Below are positions 27,401 to 40,459 of a DNA stretch of 64,000 nt, in pieces. The DNA lies in the NCBI RefSeq assembly GCF_949628215.1, contig NC_134282.1, positions 9,794,223 through 9,858,222 of the forward strand, given 5' to 3'. Position 1 is the stretch's first letter. Every line of letters starts with the position of its first letter. The position numbers and the translations under genes were made by a program. Under the pieces are notes generated by a model, which was not told the DNA's origin, made no database searches, and was given only the letters and a program-made list of their open reading frames with translations. This DNA is from Phalacrocorax aristotelis (Eukaryota > Chordata > Aves > Suliformes > Phalacrocoracidae).

Positions 27401-30091
27401 TCTAAAGTCAAATCATGGTCGATTAAAAAAAATACTATACTGTAGCAGTTCATCTCAAAACCAAGAAAAACATGGGCTTGGTAAGATGCATTAAGCATTA
27501 TTCTAATTTTGATTTTTTTGTATTTGATTGAGGAAAAAGTGGTAATGTCAAATGTTCAGGCACCATGCATATACATTTCTAAAAATCAAATGCACAGAAA
27601 GGAAAACTATTCTTGCCTCACTGTTAAAATAAATCTTACTGTGGAAATAAGACCCAAGTACTCACAAAACCAGTTCTGAATGACAGCATCTGAAAGGTGA
27701 CATCAAAATAAAAGTCAGGATTGTCATTTAGTGAACAAGGAGGGAGAAACAACAGCACATTATGCAAACCATAAAATAATTTAAAATTTTGCTATTATTG
27801 AATTTATGGGAAAGGACTCAGATGTCTTAAAATGATCAGTGTTGTGTTGTAGAGAGCTTTCTTCTTCTCTACGGGTAGCTAAATAGAAAAATAACAGCAA
27901 AAATTCAAGCTGCATGGAAGGAGAAACAGTTGCAATGTAAGGTTGCCCAGCTAATTTAAAAAAAGGTGCATTAGATCAAAATTAGAAATATTTTTATTTT
28001 TGTCCGGCACTTTCACATTTAATTTCAATTAATTTTTAAACTGAAAATAAGAGGTCTAAAAGGAAAATATTTTTAGGACTTCCTAGATGAAACTTGGCTT
28101 TGAAAATATGATACAAAAATTCTTTGAATCATTTCCCCTGTGTCATCCCCCACCCCATGAAAACTGATCAGTATATTCAGCTCAGACCGTGGAACAGCTT
28201 TGGTCCCTTTTTTCACCCCTGCATTCAAAAGAGAAGTTAAAATAAGAACCTTTCTTACCACCAGATCTGCTGTGGTTACACTAAAACTTAGTCCACTGCA
28301 TCCAGTATTTGCAAAACATGTTCCAGTTATTCCCACACATCAACTGCTCCTGTCAGCTGTGCAGGTTCTTGGTTTGAACGAAACGTAAATCCCAGCTGCC
28401 ACATTAGGAATCCTCCTTTCCCAGCAGGCTGTGGTAATCACAAAAGACTAAACTGATCATCATTTGAAATGCTGTATGAAAAGGGATTCCAGTTTTTAGA
28501 GTTGAACATGAATGGCAATATTACTGGAAGAAAATTAAGCCCTCCAAAATACCCATAATACGTTATAACTGGATTCTCTCACCTCCACACATCCTCTCTC
28601 ACCTGACACACTGACCTCACTCAGTACTTATCCATTTGCACAAGCAATCATCATTTTCTTGTAAATCATTATTGCCTTTCTCTGCCCTTTTTCAGTAGAT
28701 TGTAGTTCACTCCAAGCAGTTTGTCACCTTTCTTGTTAGGGGAAAAGCCTCAAAATGAGGAGTCATGATTAAGACAAAGAGGCTCCCAAAAGGCAAAAAA
28801 ACTAAGACCTGGACTGCAGAAGCCTGCTGCTCACCCTGGGAGAGGTCCATGGCTTCAGCAGCCCTCCACTGGGGTCTATACTTTGAATACCAGTATCCTT
28901 AAAAGCTAAGTGAAATCTTTGTGGACCTAAAAGTGACGTTAGTCCATCCAGGGAGGTAAGATCCTGAGCTGGTGTAAAGGTGATATCCTGGGTCACACTG
29001 CGTTCAGCCCAGGCAAGGAGTGCAGCCCAGGAACCCAGCAGAATTGCAGTCTCTCCTGGTCTTCTTTGTTTGGTTGTTTGCTTTGTGTGTCCATGATTAA
29101 AAACAGGTGGACAGACTCCTTAATGATGAGGAATCTCATCTTTTGCTGTTTCTGCGCTCTAGACCAAACCTCCTCCTCCTCTTGTACCTTTCTGTTGTTT
29201 TCCTACAGAAGCAGCATTTTATTGCTGACAGCCTCCTCCTGTCTCAAACAGTCATGCTCACATCTCAAATTTAACACAACTCCTGCTGCCGTGGGAAGCA
29301 CAGAATATCCAGGGTGAGCTGCAATTGAAAAATTCTCAGTGTTAATTTGCAGGCCAGCTGCAATTGCAAGTACTCGGACTATTCATTTACTCTATGCAAG
29401 TGTAATTCAGCCTTTCCCTTGGCATTTTTATTTCTTAAGAAAATCAACCCCTTTTTCAATATTCCTGAGAATCATTCATTGCTTTAGCTGTCAATAGTGT
29501 GACATTAAAAAAAAAATTACTGTTCAGTAACAAAATTACCTGCAATCCTATGCAGCTAATTTATGAATGAGATAACCTACAAAACATCACCAGCTCCACC
29601 ATGCAGGAGAGGAGCTGGTGGATCCAGGACCCTTCAAGGTGCCAGGAGAGACCCCGCTGCCCAGGAGGTCTGAACAGACCTGAGAAAGACCAACCCTCTT
29701 ACATGGCTGGAAGGAGGCCTACAACAACAGCCTCACGCTGGGCAGACAGTAAGGACAGCAGCAACCTCTCAGAAAAGCTGGTGCAACTTGACAAAAAAGA
29801 TTACTAAGGAGAGAGCCTGAGTTTGAGATAAAAAAGGAACAAGGGTTGCTTAGAATAAAGATTAGGATTGGTAATAATAAAGAAAAAAGGCAACGTTTTC
29901 ACCAATCCTCTTTCACGCCCCTTATTTGCATTTTCCGATGCCAGCTCGCTGATAAAACATGGAAATGGTTTGACCAAGTGATGTATCTGCAGGTTTCTAT
30001 GGTGATCAGCACATAAATTGCCTGCCCAGCCATGTGTGAAAGAAACCATCCTTTTCAGAAACTGCAAATTCTAAGCAGACAGAAAACCAAT

Positions 30092-30138
30092 CCCTGAATC
30101 AGGGTATCAGAGGATTGTACTGCATGACAGTACAATCC
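30092..30138. repeat. Two inverted repeats in tandem
   Basis: First, ccctga/tcaggg (30092-30097, 30099-30104) around one base. Seven bases later come the arms ggattgtactg (30112-30122) and cagtacaatcc (30128-30138) around the 5-nt loop catga. Both are perfect. Confidence 0.92.
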
Positions 30139-31807
30139 CAGCTGCTGCCCAGCACTTATTTACCAGGCTGGAGATTTCTATACTGTTGGTATAAAAGTGT
30201 GGGACAGTGTGGTTAGGTAATAACTCTAGAGGACAAAACACCCTATGTAAAATAATACTAATTACAACTAAGTAATTATACTACATAACATCATTTGAAA
30301 ATATTTATAGACACAAAATACATACAAAATATATTAATAAACAACTGAAATATGATTTCTACAGTAACACTTTAAAACCCTGTAAATAAATAAAAACTGG
30401 CTGATTACAACATGACTACTAGGCGCGTTACTCCCCAAGACGTGCCTGTGAAAGGGAGAGCAGGGAGCCCTTGGGGAAACTGCCGAGCTCCAGCTAGGAT
30501 TTTGGAGGCAGTTAGTCACTAGAAGGCGTGACAGGAGCTTAGGACTTTTTTGTTTTACACTTTTCTTGAAAAAGGTACCTTGAAAATGTTTGCCATCTAC
30601 CCCAATACGGATAAAAAGGCTCCACACAACCAGCACAGAGGCTGCTGACCCTTTCCGTTTTGTAAGGGTAGAGATGTAGAGAATTTTTCGCATTCCTTTA
30701 ACGACCTTCACCTAGAGTAGGAAGAAAATGGCAAATGAGGATTTTGTACTACAAAATTTGATGGGGAAGTTTTTAAAGGTCGTTAAAACGATGCGAAAAC
30801 TAATTCTGACAAAGTGAGATTATTGTCATTATAACTATTAAGAAAAGCCAACACAGGACAGAACTGGTTGTTAGGAGATCTGAAGCCAATAAAAGGTACC
30901 CTGGAGACACAGTGAAATTCCTGTACTGAAGCTCGTGCCTTCTTTAATGGAGTACATGGCTCTGAGATTCTGCCAGTCTCGTTAATTACACAAATCACCT
31001 ATACATAAAGAGAAAAGTTGGAGTGGAGCAGAAAGGGCTGGCTTATGCTGGTATCTTAATTTCCTTGAGTTTCTGTCCCAGCCTTAATCCTAGAATGAGT
31101 GTGCTTGACGAGAATAAATTATGGTCAAATACATACAATCAAAGTTAACACCAAGAATAAACCGTAAATAGGAATTTCTTTCAATGTTTGGATCATCTAT
31201 ATTTGGGAGTCCCTCCACTGGTTTCCCACCAGTCCATCAATACATCAATTCCTGTTCCATCAAAAAACAAATTATGATCTAGGGACAAGCATTTATTTGA
31301 GGCACTCAAAGTCAGCATCCAAATATTGCACAGAAAGCTTTCACCAACTACCCAGAAACCCACAGAACTGATTTTACAAGTAGATGGAGAAAGATTCCAT
31401 GCACTATTTTCCTATTGAAAAAGCTGGTTTCTTTCCAGTTCAGAAAAAATTCCCCATGAACAAGCCCCACGTCACCAGCAGATGAAGGTGGGCAGCCCTG
31501 CGGCACGCGAATGTAGCTGCTCCGGGGCAGCCACAGCACAGGTCATGCACACCACCATCCCAGCATCCTGGCAGGCCACCGTGGGGGGAGGCGCAAGCTG
31601 GCAGGTAATGCTAAATTTCTCCAGGGAACGTTGTGAGTTTGATCAGGGATAGAAAGAAAACACTTTCAAATAAATAAGCATATTCAATAAAGTAAATAAT
31701 GTTTTCACATGAAAACATATATACATATTTACTAATATATTGGTACACCAGTGGAGCAACACATATACTATTTCTTCTCACATGGCATGAAATATAAAAA
31801 TACTGTA

Positions 31808-31834
31808 TCTGAAATTTCCAAGTGAAATTTCAGA
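31808..31834. repeat. Perfect 11-bp inverted repeat
   Basis: The arms tctgaaatttc (31808-31818) and gaaatttcaga (31824-31834) are separated by a 5-nt loop. Confidence 0.92.
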
Positions 31835-32268
31835 CATTTCCTGAGCACAAAATATTTTCCATTCTATTCTGTGGAAACTAAGTATAAAGAAAAAAAAATA
31901 TGAAGTTTCATACCACCCTGTTTCTGACATAACAGCTTTTATTCCCCTTTTCTAAATCCCCATTACCTGCTTCGCTGCTTTTTTCCCCTGAGCAGGGAGC
32001 TATGCAGCTTCCCCAGCACAGAGGGATTAGCCTGCACCAGCAGAGCTATAAGGCCACGTCTGTCAAGAGCAGACATGGAAAGAATGAATTAGCATTTTTA
32101 TTACACACACCCCCAAATCAGTAAAACAACTTCATACATGTACGTATCTATGAACACCCATGTAGAGAGCAGTTATTGTGAAGAGCTATTTTAAAAAATA
32201 AAAGCTAAGAGGAGGGGTTTTTTTTCTTAAAACAAGTATAACTTATTTGTGCTTATACATATATTAAT

Positions 32269-32297
32269 CATGCTTAGATGTGAAACATCTAAGCATG
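32269..32297. repeat. Perfect 13-bp inverted repeat with 3-nt loop
   Basis: The arms catgcttagatgt (32269-32281) and acatctaagcatg (32285-32297) are separated by gaa. The stem is too short for a microRNA precursor. Confidence 0.93.
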
Positions 32298-35200
32298 TAA
32301 TAGATGATCTCCAACAGCAAGTATCAGCTACACTCATAATAGGGCAAATGACAAAAGGTAAAAAGGAATTAAATGCACATACTTGGTAACTAGCCAATTG
32401 TATAACCTATGTAGAATGCTTCTGACTTCATGCTCACTGTTCTTGTGAACAATGGCATGAAATCTTCTCTTTCTAAAAGTGTTAGTCTCTTTTAGATCTT
32501 TATGATGCTGAAAAAAAAAAAACCAACCTCAAATCCTGACTGCCGCACACTTTAGGCAGAAGCACTGACTCCATCTATTTAGGGTATTCCCAAAAGGGAA
32601 GTGTGGATAATAAAAATGAGCACTCACAACAAATCAAACCCTGTTAATCAATACAGAGTAAGTCACTGGCTAGTACTTTTCAGTTGAGAAAGCATCAAGT
32701 ACATTCCTCTTCAAAATCTTCCCCTCCGCCCAGGACTATTATTTGCCAATAGCCATGGCTGACTTGGAGGGCGATGGGCGAACGGCAGGAGTTAACGCAC
32801 TTCGTGGCCTTTAGGAACCAAACCTGGAATTTGTCAATTCAAATACAAGTCGGAGCAGACAGTGATCAAAGTTAAAAAAAAAAAAAAGTGTTTACTCTCA
32901 GTTTTTCCACAAACACGCTTTGAATTCCAGCCAGTTTTGTTTTATCCTGTTATGCAGAAACATAAATGCCAACTCCTAAAACATATTTGGAAATTAGTAT
33001 GACTGAGAAAAAGGATATAATATACACAATGATTTTATTTTCCGCAGTCGATCACTGTAGCTCTCAAGCCTGAATTAAGCAGCTGCAAACCTTCAGCAAG
33101 CAGCTGCTCCCGTAACCCCCTTCCGCACGCTCGCTGACTCTGCCAGCGTGCAGCGCTGGGGTCCCAGCCCAGAGCAAGCAGCTGCAGTGCAGACCAGTAA
33201 CCACCAGTGTGGCCTGGCTTTCTGAGGTCACTGAGCATCATTTAATCACCCAGGACCACATGATGTCCATGTCCTCCCACAAGTACATCGGCAGTTTTAT
33301 GTTTTGTAAAGCATCACACGATCCCCGTGCGTAGACAGGAGGAAAGCGAGAGCCTTGGGCTCCATCCAGCACTTCCCACACCACAGGCTTGCTGGGGAGC
33401 TTGGATTTGCTGTTCATTAAGTCTCATACAAAGAACCATTAACTACCAACATCTCCTGACACCATCATTTTATAACAGTTTTACAAACAGCTCCACTGTG
33501 AAGGCACGTACACCTCCTGCTAAGATGTGGGACCTGACAAACACACAGATCCAGAAGACTCTATGAACACACAGGCAAAGGATACCAGCTTCTGGGAAAC
33601 CTGCTTGCACAAAGACGTGAAACACGAGTATGGAGCCATAGCACCACTTCTGCTACCTCAGACATGCCTACAAAACCACAGAAGATGCATGTATTCAAGA
33701 TGCCTGATCAATAAGTAGTAGGAATCAGTAGCCCATAAAGAATAGATATATAATTTTATTTAGCATTATGTTCTAAATAATTCAAAAAATATAAACCTTT
33801 TAACAGATAAAGGAAAGTCAGTAGCATGGTGACTGCTTTTAATCAGAACAAACCATTTTACTTCTAAATCCCTTAAACTCTGAATATTAGTCAGCATTTA
33901 TTGCTTAAAATTAGAGACTTCAAGTTCCATTACTATTGCACAGAGCTTGAAGACTGTATGTCCCATGCCATGCTCAGATCGAGTGCATTTCAATTCATTA
34001 GCTAGATTATTTTTTCAAATCAAGGCAGAGCTTGTCACGTGGTGCCTGTTCTACACCCAGTGAAATTAGCAGTGACTGGAATAACCCATGATTGGAAATT
34101 TAAATTATTTATAACCTTTGTGTAAACCTCTTAAGCTAGTCATTTAGCAGTGCAGCGTTCACTGCATTTTCCATTATGCCAAGGAAGATGATGATGCTCT
34201 GCTCTCAGGCGCTGAAGGTGTCGGGCAATGCAGAATAATCACTTCTGCAGCCACCCATCTTCTTGGAACTGAGGGTGGCTGCAGCTGAACAGACCATTCA
34301 CATGCTCCAAATTCAGACAGGATAACATGTGCTTCCTTCTTAGCACCCCCTGATATGAGTTTAACCACTTTTTCTTCTGTTGGGGTAGAATGGGAGGAAG
34401 CAGAAGTAGGTGTGTGTAAAAGGGAAGAGGTGAGGAAGCCGAGAACAGTGAAATGTGCTAAGATCTTCAAACATTTTTCTTCTACAGCTCTGAAGTGAGG
34501 AGGCACACTCATCTACCAAGGAGAAAATACAAATGAGCATACCCTCTCTAGCAAGACCCCACTAACACCAAGACGTGGGCTGCTGGTGCTGCAAACAGGG
34601 TGAGGCTCCATCACCCAAAGTAATGTGGACACAAAAGCCCTGCAGTTTGAGCTCCAATTCGTCTTCTAAAAAGGCATCCTGCTTTAATTTAAAGACTGCA
34701 AGTAATGGAGATTCCTCCCCACAGACATGGAGATTGTTTAAATGTTTATCTGCACCACTTAAGAAGAAAAAAGAAAAGTCAGCAGATTATTTCCGTCCTT
34801 CGCATGCATCTTTCCACAAGACTGAAGGGCCATACGCTATCATAATGCTGTTTTTTGCAACCAAATACATAAGGTTCCCAGGTAATCAAGTCACTTTTAA
34901 CCTTCCCCTGGATTAGGCAAAGTAGGCTGGAAGTTGGTTCACAGGTGAAGACACAGGATCTTTTAACTAACTTTGTTATTTTTCCCCTGCCCCACCTCCA
35001 GCTGTTGCTAGTGAATCCTTCAACGATGACCTTAAGAAGGAAGGTAATTAGCCTGATATTTGAAGGTAAACAAGGTCCATCACTTAAGGTTTGGTTCTCT
35101 GAAGCAGCAGTACATCTTCCCAAAGATTTCTAGTGTGATGCATGGTAAGTTGGGAAGGGCTAAACCCACTAAACTCTGTGGCTGAAGCATCCCAGTCTTC

Positions 35201-37513
35201 ACCCAAATCAGCAACCCCGGGCACAGCCACCTGGCACAAAGAGCTGCTGCAACCCCTGCTCAAAGGACACTGTGCAGATGTACCAGTTCGAGTGCATCTG
35301 TAAGCTGTGGCTCAGCACTACCGAAATGAAGCGCTCTGCTCTCAGGCAGGAGCACCATCCCATCAGTCAGGGTTTATTCCAGCCTCGACAGACAAGGCTT
35401 GCTAGAAACCCACCAGAGAAGCAAACTTCCTAACAATCATTGCAACTAACAGGCAGCAGAACAAGAGACTGGTGTAGTGTCTTCCAGAGAGCTTGCATAA
35501 ATCAAAATCTGATTATGCTACATTTTGAATGTTAGGTTTTCAACAAGATGGTGAAGCACAGAGATATAGAACCTGTTTTGCATTGGTAATTGAAATAAAT
35601 TATCATAATCCTCCCTGAGTCCTGCAATCACTATTTTTTAGATTGAATCTTTCCTGAGGGTTTTGGAAAAAATATTGGTTTTCTGTAAGGACAATTTTTA
35701 GACTTAAAAATAACACCTACCCTTGAAAAAGCTGGAGCCACAAGCGAGTATGCACCCTGTCACCTGTTACAACGCCCTAATGCGGAAGTGAAATATTCTG
35801 TTTTTCAACACTCTAGTGGATCAATCCTTTTTGTTAATTTTATGAGCGCTGTGATGGATCACCACAAAAACCCTTTTTGAAGTAAATGTATTTTATCTTT
35901 CAGAGAGATCGATTTGAAATTTCCCAGTTTCAAGTGAATAAAAATTGTAACAGTTTCAAATTGATTCAATTTCAAGTCTACTCAAATCTTATGTTTTACA
36001 TCTAACCTTTGGATCTGAGAGAGAAATATTTCCATTTTTCTTCAGAGAGTGAAGGGTGGGGCCTCCCAAAGGAACCAATACTTCTCTTTTCAAAGTTTCT
36101 ACAGCACAGTGTAGTACTTACGCCAAAGCAACACAGAAGTCTTGCTTCCTGAAGTACAGAGCTGCATTTTTTTATTTTAGAATATATGTTTTCATATATG
36201 TGGGCCATACACCCCTGCAGTGACCCACAGACTCCAAGGCTCACAAAGTTCATCTGTTTATGAATGTAGACATGGCAGAAGGGCAGAAGGAAAGGCAAGC
36301 TCAGGGCACCTTTGTTCTCCCTCCAGTTCTGACATAATTCAGGGGCTTATGTAGCTCCTGGCATCAACCATAAAAAAAAATAATTTAAAAAAGTGAAGGC
36401 TTCATCTAAATTACATTCTTTTGATACAGCATAGAGCAGTGCAGAGAAGAGTGCTTAGTACATAACTTCAATACTTGCTCTGAGACATCATGGACATTCA
36501 CCAGGACTGCTCCAGCTGCGACACTGTGCATCCCACCAGGACAGCATAAGGCAGCTGCGGTACAACCAATTCAGGGCACGCAACTTTAAAAGACTCAGGC
36601 AGCAGACATTCCTGCTCTCTCAGGTGCCTGGTGAATTACCGCAGAGTAATTACCCAGTAGATTGGTATCATTTACACAGCCAACACACATCACCAAATAA
36701 CAAGCGTGCACAAAACCCAGCACCCAACCAAGGCGTGCTCTGACCAGCACCGGGAGCAGCAGAAACAGGAGCAACCTGCAGAGTCTGTGAGCAGGTCCTG
36801 GAAAACCATACAGCCATGGAAACAGCATTGCAGGGGGCTGCTTTTTGCACTGTAGAGCACACCCAGAGCAGGACCTTTACCTGAAAAGAACCCAAGGTGC
36901 TCCTATTCCTGGCTGGCCAAATAGCACGAGTTTTCCACCTTATCTCTGCTTCCCCCGTCCCCCTTGCACTTTTTTCCCTTTTCTCTTCTTCTGCAAATTG
37001 TCACGAAAAGGAACTTTTACTGTTACAGTTGATGTATACGATCAGCCATGCAAATAAACCACTGTGCCTGTAAGCCTGTCTCAACAGCATTTGGGCAGCA
37101 CAGGGAAAAGTGTTCTCCTGTTATATTCGCAAGAAAAATGCTGTTAAATGCAAGCTAGATGTAAGAGAGGTGCTACACTGTAAGCGACCCAGCCTCCTGG
37201 TCAGCCAGTGTGCAGTGTCTGTGCTCTCCTGCACATCAGATCAATTAGATAACACTACAGGGATAAAAGGTTGTCTAATGGCTGTGAATTGCAAGTATAA
37301 ACAAACCTTACTGATATTGGAATACAACATATTATAACCTCCCAGTACAACAGGAAGAAACAACTGTATAAAATAAGGTTATATAGACCTGTTGCCATTT
37401 CAAGATGATATTCAATTTACATAAACACAGCATCACTTCAAGAAACACCCATTGAAGGAAAAAAGTTTGCATTTTCAACATTTGGAAAACCAACTAAAGG
37501 CACAGGGGAAGCC

Positions 37514-37528
37514 TTTTTTTTTTTTTTT
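37514..37528. repeat. Poly(T) run of 15
   Basis: Fifteen T on the plus strand, with no associated element recognised. Confidence 0.95.
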
Positions 37529-38807
37529 AAATGAAATTACAACTTTTAAAAAGGACAAAGATTGAACTACTAGGTGCATGTAAAATATTTGAAATGCAGA
37601 CTGGGGTTAAATTCTGCTCTCACTCACTTAAATAAGGCTCCAATTTCAACCGGGTTACAAAAGAACAGGGAATTCAGCATACATATTTATAGAATCAGCG
37701 AATAAGTCAAGTTCGGATTCATAACAGTGTAAGTCAATACACAAATACAACTTCAGTCTTGAAGTTATATTAAAAATTCTACTGTAGGCAATTAGGATAC
37801 CTAACACATTTGTTTAGAGTTTGTTTACATCCTGGAATAATACCGTTTATGTCTTCATATTAGTATACACAAACACACTTGCCAAATTAACTCAAGTTAC
37901 CCGTCAATTAATTTCTGTTAACTACTCTAAGTGCTGAAAAACCCTGAGTGATGATAAAGGAAGTCCGTGTCTTAAACACACCTGAAACAAGCTGCGACCA
38001 GATGCACATTGAGCAGTTCCAATCTATTGTAAAGTCTGTAAAGAATCCAAGAATATCTGTTCTCGAACTCTCAGTATTTCAGTCTAGACAGTTTTGGTTT
38101 CTATTTCCTTATCACAAGAAATACAGAGGTAAGACACAATCTAGAAGTTTTATTCACAGACAGCACTGACCACAAACAATTCAGACGAGTTCAACAGGTT
38201 GCCATCCCTACATCTGGTAAAAGGATGCACATTGCACACATTTAATAACCACAGTAATTTTCTTGTTTAGCAATGCTGAAAGTTAATTTGTGCCAGGTCA
38301 AAAATGCCCAAAGAGAATCAAGAAAACTCTTTTTAGGCAGTTATAATTGGCTAAATGAATATATACCCAAGTTTCTACACTACTAGTCTGATATTCAGTG
38401 AGTGTAGGTACTCAATTCCTGATTTTCTACACTCAGAGCAGGAAGACATGGATGTTTTCCAAATTGTGGCTACCAGATACAACTTTGTATGTATGCATAA
38501 ATATTTATACTCAGAAATCTGTAACCTTCACTCTCACTACAGAGGCTGAAGTATAGTAATACTATGAATAAATATCTAAGTATCTGTGAACGCTCTAATT
38601 CACTCCCAGGCTGACCTAGTTCTTTGGTAAATAAGCTTTTTCAAGCTGCTTCTCTGCTGAGACACCAGGCCTTGGAAATATCTTAAACATAGAGCGTTCT
38701 CCTTAAACCTGCTTTTATTACAAAAATACGTGGAGTTCATGGCACACATTTCTGGAATCCAGGCAGCTTGTGCTATGCAGTAATTCAAATGTGAATCTCC
38801 TCTCTAC

Positions 38808-38831
38808 TTTTTCCTTTAATTAAAGGAAAAA
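38808..38831. repeat. 24-bp perfect palindrome without a loop
   Basis: The sequence tttttcctttaa (38808-38819) is followed at once by its exact reverse complement (38820-38831). The centre is TTAATTAA. Confidence 0.94.
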
Positions 38832-40439
38832 CCAAAAGATCCAACAACCAAAGAGAAAGCAAAACCCACACTAAAGCAAACATAACATTTGAAACAAGAA
38901 ACCCAGCAGAAAAGAGCCAATCTGGAGCGTGGCAGAGTATTCCAAAAAGGAGATCAAGATCTTGAACATCAGAAACTTAATTACTCAAGTACTTCATTAG
39001 CATGCTTTCATCTTAACTTTGTTAATCATCAGGTAAACTTGGCAGCAAACTCCCAGTATTAAATGGAGGTACGTAATATTGCTGTAGCTCATTCAAGGAA
39101 TAAAATTATCACTAATCTCCTCCTTAAATACATATGGCTCCCAACTACCTTGAGTCACATTGTAACCATCACTATTACAAAGTTCCACACAGTTTAAAAA
39201 GAGATTTTCCTGATTAGCAGTGTAGGGAAGCTATGAAACTCAGTTTAGAACATGAAAATCATACTTGGTAGAAAACACATCCATTGTGCAACTTTTTTGC
39301 ACTTCCAAATCTGCTTAGCACCAAAGAGTGTGTGTATGTGGGGAAATCCACAACATATACGCAGGGAATTATGTTTCTTTGTACTTGAAACAGAACAATT
39401 CAGCCAATCTTCTCCAGAACTCCCCCTGTCCCCAGGGAGACATCCTGCGTCCTACCCTTCCACACAAATCAGGTCTGGTGTTTAGTGAACCCAGCAAAGT
39501 GCGTCCTGCTTCCAGTCTCATACCACAAACCCAAAACACAATCCTCCATCAGATTCCTGTCCTACCTAGCCAGCATTTTACTAGTCCTCCATTGCTATTT
39601 CTTAATTTCTATCTTTCTCATAAAAATGCATGGGAGGTATATTGTTTAATACACCAGATGTCACGGACATGCATGTACAGTAACACTCCAAACTTACTTT
39701 TGTTACAGATCTGGAAAACACTGAACATGCATTCAATTTCTGATCACTCACAAGAGTCTGAAGCAGCACACTGCATTGCTGTACAGGGGTGGTGTGCAAG
39801 CGGAAGAAACTATGATCCAGTACAGAAGCTTAAACAGAAGTCACATTATGCGTTCCTTAAACACAAAAACATTCATTGTTTTGACCTCTGAAATGTATCT
39901 ATTTTATGCATCTACAGAAAGTATTTCCAGGATATCTGCATTAGACTTATCTTTCAAGCTACCAAAGTAACCAAAGTACCAAGTAACCAAAAGTGATTAC
40001 AATGCAAGTGCATACTTCTTCCTCAAAATGCCCGACTACTTTCCTCTGAATGTGCTGGACGCCACTGCTATGTGTTAGCCAGGGGAGTATGCTGTAGGAT
40101 CTCTGTTCACCTTAGAGGATTTCTGCTTTCCCAGAACAAACCTATAATGAACATATAACACTGAAAAGCGAGGAGTTGCACATATTGTAGGTACTCTTGG
40201 TTTCAAGTGTAACTCCAAGAATGGATACACCCTCTCAGATGCTTAGACTTCCACCCCAGGGTTTTGATATGCAATCACTTCATTATCACTGCGTCATCTG
40301 GCCTCCCTTCTCCCCCACACAACCTACAAGAGGAAGAATGCCAGAGCTCCAAGTGAGCAACAAAGTCATGAACTCAGCCCATGTCTGAAACATCCATGGC
40401 AGCAGAAGGATCGCAGTTTTTCTTGCTATAGGCAAAAAG

Positions 40440-40459
40440 AAAAAAAAAAAAAAAAAAAA
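40440..40459. repeat. Poly(A) run of 20
   Basis: Twenty A on the plus strand inside otherwise unremarkable non-coding DNA. Confidence 0.95.

Larger units (their letters stand above)
21403..32268. other. 11 kb non-coding stretch
   Basis: No recognisable genes or transposons. Open frames reach 155 codons (25803-26270, plus) and 160 codons (24159-24641, minus). Neither shows a known domain, signal peptide or codon bias that would argue for function. A GC-richer CpG-containing patch lies at about 24460-24640. At 27010-27140 several ATGCATA-type motifs cluster. Small perfect inverted repeats are listed separately. Confidence 0.5.

Noticed and set aside
32269-32297. MicroRNA precursor
   Set aside because: The 13-bp stem with a 3-nt loop is much shorter than the roughly 30-bp stem needed for Drosha/Dicer processing, and the flanks do not extend the pairing.
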